Part shown: positions 5,178 to 7,646 of the stretch, piece by piece
Layout of the letters: each line of letters starts with the position of its first letter
How positions within the stretch are numbered: the first letter of the stretch is position 1
Assembly (NCBI GenBank): GCA_964466625.1
Contig: CAYXQF010000091.1
Coordinates: 1-7,646 of the forward strand
DNA: 7,646 nt
DNA from: QALR01 sp964466625
GTDB taxonomy: Bacteria > Bacillota > Clostridia > Oscillospirales > CAG-272
Direction of reading: 5' to 3'
Notes under the pieces: generated by a model
Databases searched by the model: none
What the model was told of the DNA's origin: nothing
Seen by the model: the letters and a program-made list of their open reading frames with translations, nothing else
Translations under genes and position numbers: made by a program

Positions 5178-6251
5178 ATGATCGTTACAAAAGAAATAGG
5201 AACCGTTTTGTCGGATACAACAATGACATCTCCCATATATATTAATGTGCGAAAAGAACCTTTTCGTCTTTCCGGTTTTTCGGAGCCGTACTGCCGTGTT
5301 CCGTCAGAAGTTGCCGATGCCACGAGTGAGTGTGTATCTCGTCTTGCGAAGGTGACGGCAGGTGGCAGAGTTTGCTTCCGCACGACTTCTGATTTTGTTG
5401 TTGTTCACGGAGAACTCGGCGAGGTGTCGAATACTTATAACTCTTCTCCGGTTGCGTGCAGCAGTTTTGATATTTATATGAAGGAAAACGGAAAGTATTG
5501 TTTCCGCGGTATGTTCATGCCTTCTCAAGGAGAAGGAAAAAGCTATGTGGAAAGCAGACTCAAATATCACAACGATCATATGAAGGATATCATGATCTAT
5601 TTCCCGCTCAATGCTGAGATCAAGGAACTTTATATCGGTCTGCGCGAGGGAAGCGAATTGGATTACGCTTCGCCGTATACGCACGAAACGCCGATCGTTT
5701 TTTACGGTTCGTCCATCGTTCACGGTGGCGGTCTGCGCCCCAGCTCCCCTTATACGGCAGTGCTTTCGCGCCGTTTGGATAGCGAATATATCAATCTTGG
5801 TTTTGGCGGAGGCGCTTTGGCAGAGCCTGCTATCATAGATTATATGGCAGGACTTGATATGAGCGTTTTTGTTTATGACTATGATCACAACGCGCCGACT
5901 TATGAACACCTTGAAAAAACACATTATGAGGGATATAAACGTTTTCGTGAAAAACAGCCGAGCACCCCTATCATCATGGCGTCGCGTCCTGATTATTGGA
6001 GTCTCAATTATACGATTCCTCAAGTGTCAAATATGGAAGAGAATGAAAAGCGCCGCAAGTTGATTGAAAATAATTATCTGCGTGCGCTTTCGGAAGGGGA
6101 CACGAACGTGTACTTTGTAGACGGCTCAAAAATGTATCCCGAAGAATTTCGTGATGATTGCAGCTCAGACGGCTGTCACCCCAATGATCTTGGCTATCAT
6201 TTTATGGCAAATGCTTTCGAGAAAGTTCTTGCACCGCTTTTGAAAAAATAA
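5178..6251 (+). CDS. SGNH/GDSL-type hydrolase, likely carbohydrate esterase
   Basis: The 357-residue product has two parts. The first 170 or so residues are beta-rich and resemble the N-terminal sandwich domain found in front of some SGNH hydrolases. The second half is an SGNH hydrolase. Block I is FYGSSIVHGGG (175-185) with probable nucleophile S179. Block II is NLGFGGGAL (206-214), giving the oxyanion glycine. Block III is DYDHN (234-238) with the Asn, and block V is DGCHPNDLGY (331-340) with D331 and H334. All four catalytic blocks are intact, so it should be an active serine ester hydrolase. Likely substrates are acyl or acetyl groups on sugars or other small molecules. There is no signal peptide, so it should work inside the cell. 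It stands alone between its own promoter and a shared terminator. The family is clear; the substrate is unknown. Confidence 0.87.
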   Translation: MIVTKEIGTVLSDTTMTSPIYINVRKEPFRLSGFSEPYCRVPSEVADATSECVSRLAKVTAGGRVCFRTTSDFVVVHGELGEVSNTYNSSPVACSSFDIYMKENGKYCFRGMFMPSQGEGKSYVESRLKYHNDHMKDIMIYFPLNAEIKELYIGLREGSELDYASPYTHETPIVFYGSSIVHGGGLRPSSPYTAVLSRRLDSEYINLGFGGGALAEPAIIDYMAGLDMSVFVYDYDHNAPTYEHLEKTHYEGYKRFREKQPSTPIIMASRPDYWSLNYTIPQVSNMEENEKRRKLIENNYLRALSEGDTNVYFVDGSKMYPEEFRDDCSSDGCHPNDLGYHFMANAFEKVLAPLLKK

Positions 6252-6258
6252 AGAAATC

Positions 6259-6292
6259 AAAAAATCCGACAGATTTTACTGTCGGATTTTTT
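6259..6292. terminator. Bidirectional terminator between SGNH and methyltransferase genes
   Basis: ATCCGACAG (6264-6272) pairs perfectly with CTGTCGGAT (6279-6287) around ATTTTA. It is flanked by an A-run (6259-6263) and a T-run (6288-6292), so it works on both strands. It lies between two convergent stops at 6251 and 6300. Confidence 0.9.
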
Positions 6293-6299
6293 AGCAATT

Positions 6300-7172
6300 T
6301 TATTTCACACCGCGAAGCACCATGGTAAGAGAAGTGTAAGTGTCCCATTGTTTAATGCCTGCATCATAAAGCGCGAGTCTCTTATCGTGTCGCTCGTTTA
6401 TGAGTCGCTTCATCTCGGCGATCTCGTCTTTTGTGACAAGCGCGCCTGCCGTTTTTTCTAAACAATCTATGCCGCAAAGTGCAGTTGCTCGGAAAGAATC
6501 AAGGATCTTTCTTGTGAAATCAGGCGAATAATTGGGATTATCCGGTGTCAGATTGATCGTGAGGTATTCGGTTGAAATATTTGTGAAGCCGTGTGTTGCC
6601 ATTGTCAACGGCATTTCTTGTTCGGTTTGCGGAAAGGCACATACGGCACATTTTTTGTCTGTTTCTTCACAAATTTTTTCGGTTCGTTTCCAGATCTCTT
6701 TTTCAAAGTCGGTGATTTCGGCAGCGCATGGTGCTTTGTGTGCGATCCCTTTTCTCGCGGAAAGAACAAGACAAACGCCGCCCTTTTTTAATACGCGATA
6801 TTGTTCGCCGTAGAATTTTTCAGGGTCAATATGCTCAGATACGGTATTGGAGATTGTCACGTCAAAGCTTTCATCGGCGAAGGAGAGCGCGGTTGCATCA
6901 TCTTCCAAAAACGTGATATGAGGTGCTTTTTCTTTTGCAAACCGAATGAAATTCGTATCTCTGTCTGTACCGATGACAGTCGCTTTCGGATACCAGCGCG
7001 CGAGTGAATCAGAGAGCGCACCGGGGCCACAGCCGATCTCAAGGATCCTTTTTTTATCATCGATTTGGAATGCTTTGGTGTATTTTTCCTGAAAAAGATC
7101 GGAAAAACGGAGCGTGCGCGATTGATAGAGAACTTCTTCTCCTTGAACGAAGGTTGACCATAACGTATTCAT
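6300..7172 (-). CDS. Class I SAM-dependent methyltransferase
   Basis: The 290-residue product transfers a methyl group from S-adenosylmethionine to an unknown acceptor. The Rossmann-like SAM domain spans about 40-145. Motif I is LEIGCGPG (44-51), and the acidic residue of motif II is in GTDRD (68-72, D70). LEDDATALSF (89-98) carries the adenine-contact aspartates, FDVTISNTVSEHID (103-116) is motif IV, and VLKKGGVCLVLS (127-138) is motif V/VI. The C-terminal half (146-290) has no motif I recognise. It is fairly rich in cysteine (C149, C168, C175, C178, C233, C237) and probably holds the acceptor site. The start is ATG at 7172-7170: AGAAAGG (7187-7181) is 8 nt from it but only 2 nt from the alternative ATG at 7178. 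The open frame also runs further upstream, but that part covers the promoter. No signal peptide. The substrate (small molecule, RNA or protein) cannot be assigned. Confidence 0.88.
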   Translation of the reverse strand: MNTLWSTFVQGEEVLYQSRTLRFSDLFQEKYTKAFQIDDKKRILEIGCGPGALSDSLARWYPKATVIGTDRDTNFIRFAKEKAPHITFLEDDATALSFADESFDVTISNTVSEHIDPEKFYGEQYRVLKKGGVCLVLSARKGIAHKAPCAAEITDFEKEIWKRTEKICEETDKKCAVCAFPQTEQEMPLTMATHGFTNISTEYLTINLTPDNPNYSPDFTRKILDSFRATALCGIDCLEKTAGALVTKDEIAEMKRLINERHDKRLALYDAGIKQWDTYTSLTMVLRGVK

Positions 7173-7180
7173 AAGCATTT

Positions 7181-7187
7181 CCTTTCT
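7181..7187 (-). promoter_or_regulatory. Ribosome binding site fixing the methyltransferase start
   Basis: AGAAAGG on the - strand (7187-7181) is followed by two ATG codons three bases apart in the same frame. Only the second (7172-7170) is at a normal distance, so the protein should start MNTLW. Confidence 0.7.
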
Positions 7188-7208
7188 GGCTTTGTTGATG
7201 TTAATAAT

Positions 7209-7237
7209 AGTATAACATAGAAAGAGAATCAGGTCAA
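7209..7237 (-). promoter_or_regulatory. Sigma-A promoter of methyltransferase gene
   Basis: Read on the - strand: TTGACC (7237-7232), 17-bp spacer, TATACT (7214-7209), with extended -10 TGT at 7217-7215. Close to consensus in both boxes. Confidence 0.85.
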
Positions 7238-7265
7238 TCAACCGCTGGTTCATCTGTAAACTCTT

Positions 7266-7301
7266 GCGCTTTTTCAAAGAAGTATTTGACAAGAAAAGCG
7301 C
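7266..7301. promoter_or_regulatory. Inverted repeat around the -35 box of xylA promoter
   Basis: GCGCTTTT (7266-7273) and its exact reverse complement AAAAGCGC (7294-7301) are 20 bp apart. The -35 box of xylA (7286-7291) lies between them, and the right arm occupies the promoter spacer. The arrangement would suit a repressor of the xylose gene. It does not match the well-known XylR operator or a full catabolite (cre) site by eye, so the regulator is unknown. Confidence 0.35.
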
Positions 7302-7314
7302 TATGTGATACAAT
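7286..7314 (+). promoter_or_regulatory. Sigma-A promoter of xylA
   Basis: Perfect TTGACA (7286-7291), 17-bp spacer, TACAAT (7309-7314), with extended -10 TGA at 7306-7308. A promoter this strong usually needs a repressor if the gene is sugar-inducible. Confidence 0.88.
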
Positions 7315-7350
7315 AAAAAAGTAATCAAAATATATGGAGGTTTTTTATAC

Positions 7351-7646
7351 ATGGAATACTACGCAAATATCAGCAAAATCAAATATGAAGGCAAAGAGTC
7401 CGCAAATCCTCTTGCTTTTAAGTATTATAATCCCGACGAAGTGATCGCAGGCAAGACAATGCGCGAACATCTTCGTTTCGCAATGTCTTATTGGCACACC
7501 ATGTGCGCAGAAGGCACCGATATGTTCGGTGTTGGTACGATCGACAAGTCTTACGGTGCCGATGACGTGATGACACAGGCAAAAAACAAAGCTTATGCTG
7601 CTTTTGAGCTCATGGAAAAGCTTGATATCGACTATTTCTGCTTCCA
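7351..7646 (+). CDS. xylA: Xylose isomerase, 5' part (cut by window end)
   Basis: Xylose isomerase converts D-xylose to D-xylulose in the cytoplasm, the first step of bacterial xylose use, and needs divalent metal. Only the first 98 residues are in the window, of a protein usually near 440. They show the family N-terminus clearly: ISKIKYEGKESANPLAFKYY (8-27), NPDEVIAGKTMREHLRFAMS (27-46), YWHTMCAEGTDMFGVGT and, at the very edge, LDIDYFCFH, where the catalytic His region begins. This is the long (class II) form typical of Firmicutes. GGAGG (7336-7340) lies 10 nt before the ATG. The gene diverges from the methyltransferase, with its promoter in the 178-bp gap. Whether xylulokinase or transport genes follow cannot be seen. 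Confidence 0.95.
   Translation, partial: MEYYANISKIKYEGKESANPLAFKYYNPDEVIAGKTMREHLRFAMSYWHTMCAEGTDMFGVGTIDKSYGADDVMTQAKNKAYAAFELMEKLDIDYFCF

Noticed and set aside
4385..5245. Long open frame on the + strand opposite the NUDIX gene
   Set aside because: Antisense to a gene with an intact NUDIX box; it starts inside the terminator and overlaps the divergent promoters.
7261..7310. Catabolite-repression (cre) site near xylA
   Set aside because: The nearest strings keep the central CG but break the outer TG...CA positions; no full match.
7173..7352. 60-residue N-terminal extension of the methyltransferase
   Set aside because: The extension would cover the gene's own promoter and that of xylA and carries hydrophobic, low-complexity sequence; the ATG at 7172 has the proper ribosome binding site.
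1..7646. Mobile elements, CRISPR arrays, tRNA, rRNA or riboswitches
   Set aside because: No direct-repeat array, transposase or integrase motif, cloverleaf, or long conserved leader was seen; intergenic gaps are all under 210 bp and are filled by promoters and terminators.

Overview
The window looks like a stretch of chromosome from a Gram-positive, Clostridia-type Firmicute of moderate GC content. The evidence is strong AGGAGG-type ribosome binding sites, textbook sigma-A promoters (usually extended -10, always a 17-bp spacer), short hairpin/T-run terminators after almost every gene, an ECF sigma/anti-sigma pair of the kind common in Clostridia, and a xylose isomerase typical of gut or plant-fibre Firmicutes. 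The genetic code appears standard: three intact genes end in TGA and tryptophans are written TGG.

Layout, left to right. (1) 1-137: leader with a GC-rich hairpin and a good promoter. (2) 138-527 (+): XRE/Cro-type helix-turn-helix regulator broken by an in-frame TGA exactly where the family has a tryptophan, then a terminator. (3) 666-1682 (+): ketopantoate reductase family protein (PanE/ApbA-like), with its own promoter, an inverted repeat abutting the -35 box, and a terminator. (4) 1819-2604 (+): Mg-dependent endonuclease/exonuclease/phosphatase (EEP) family enzyme with its own promoter and terminator. (5) 2721-4351 (+): two-gene operon of an ECF-type sigma factor and a single-pass membrane protein, probably its anti-sigma factor, coupled by an ATGA overlap and preceded by a likely autoregulated ECF promoter. 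(6) 4409-4975 (-): NUDIX hydrolase of the ADP-ribose pyrophosphatase type, sharing a bidirectional terminator with the operon. (7) 5178-6251 (+): SGNH/GDSL-type hydrolase without a signal peptide, divergent from the NUDIX gene. (8) 6300-7172 (-): class I SAM-dependent methyltransferase, convergent with the SGNH gene across a second bidirectional terminator. (9) 7351-7646 (+): 5' part of xylA (xylose isomerase), divergent from the methyltransferase and cut by the window end.

Apart from the sigma/anti-sigma pair, every gene appears to be its own transcription unit, so neighbours need not share a pathway. I see no mobile element, CRISPR array, tRNA or rRNA, and no convincing new multi-gene system. 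The points most worth a second look are the nonsense codon in the XRE regulator, the ECF promoter and membrane partner, and three inverted repeats placed at promoters (panE, the SGNH gene, xylA) that look like operators for unknown regulators.
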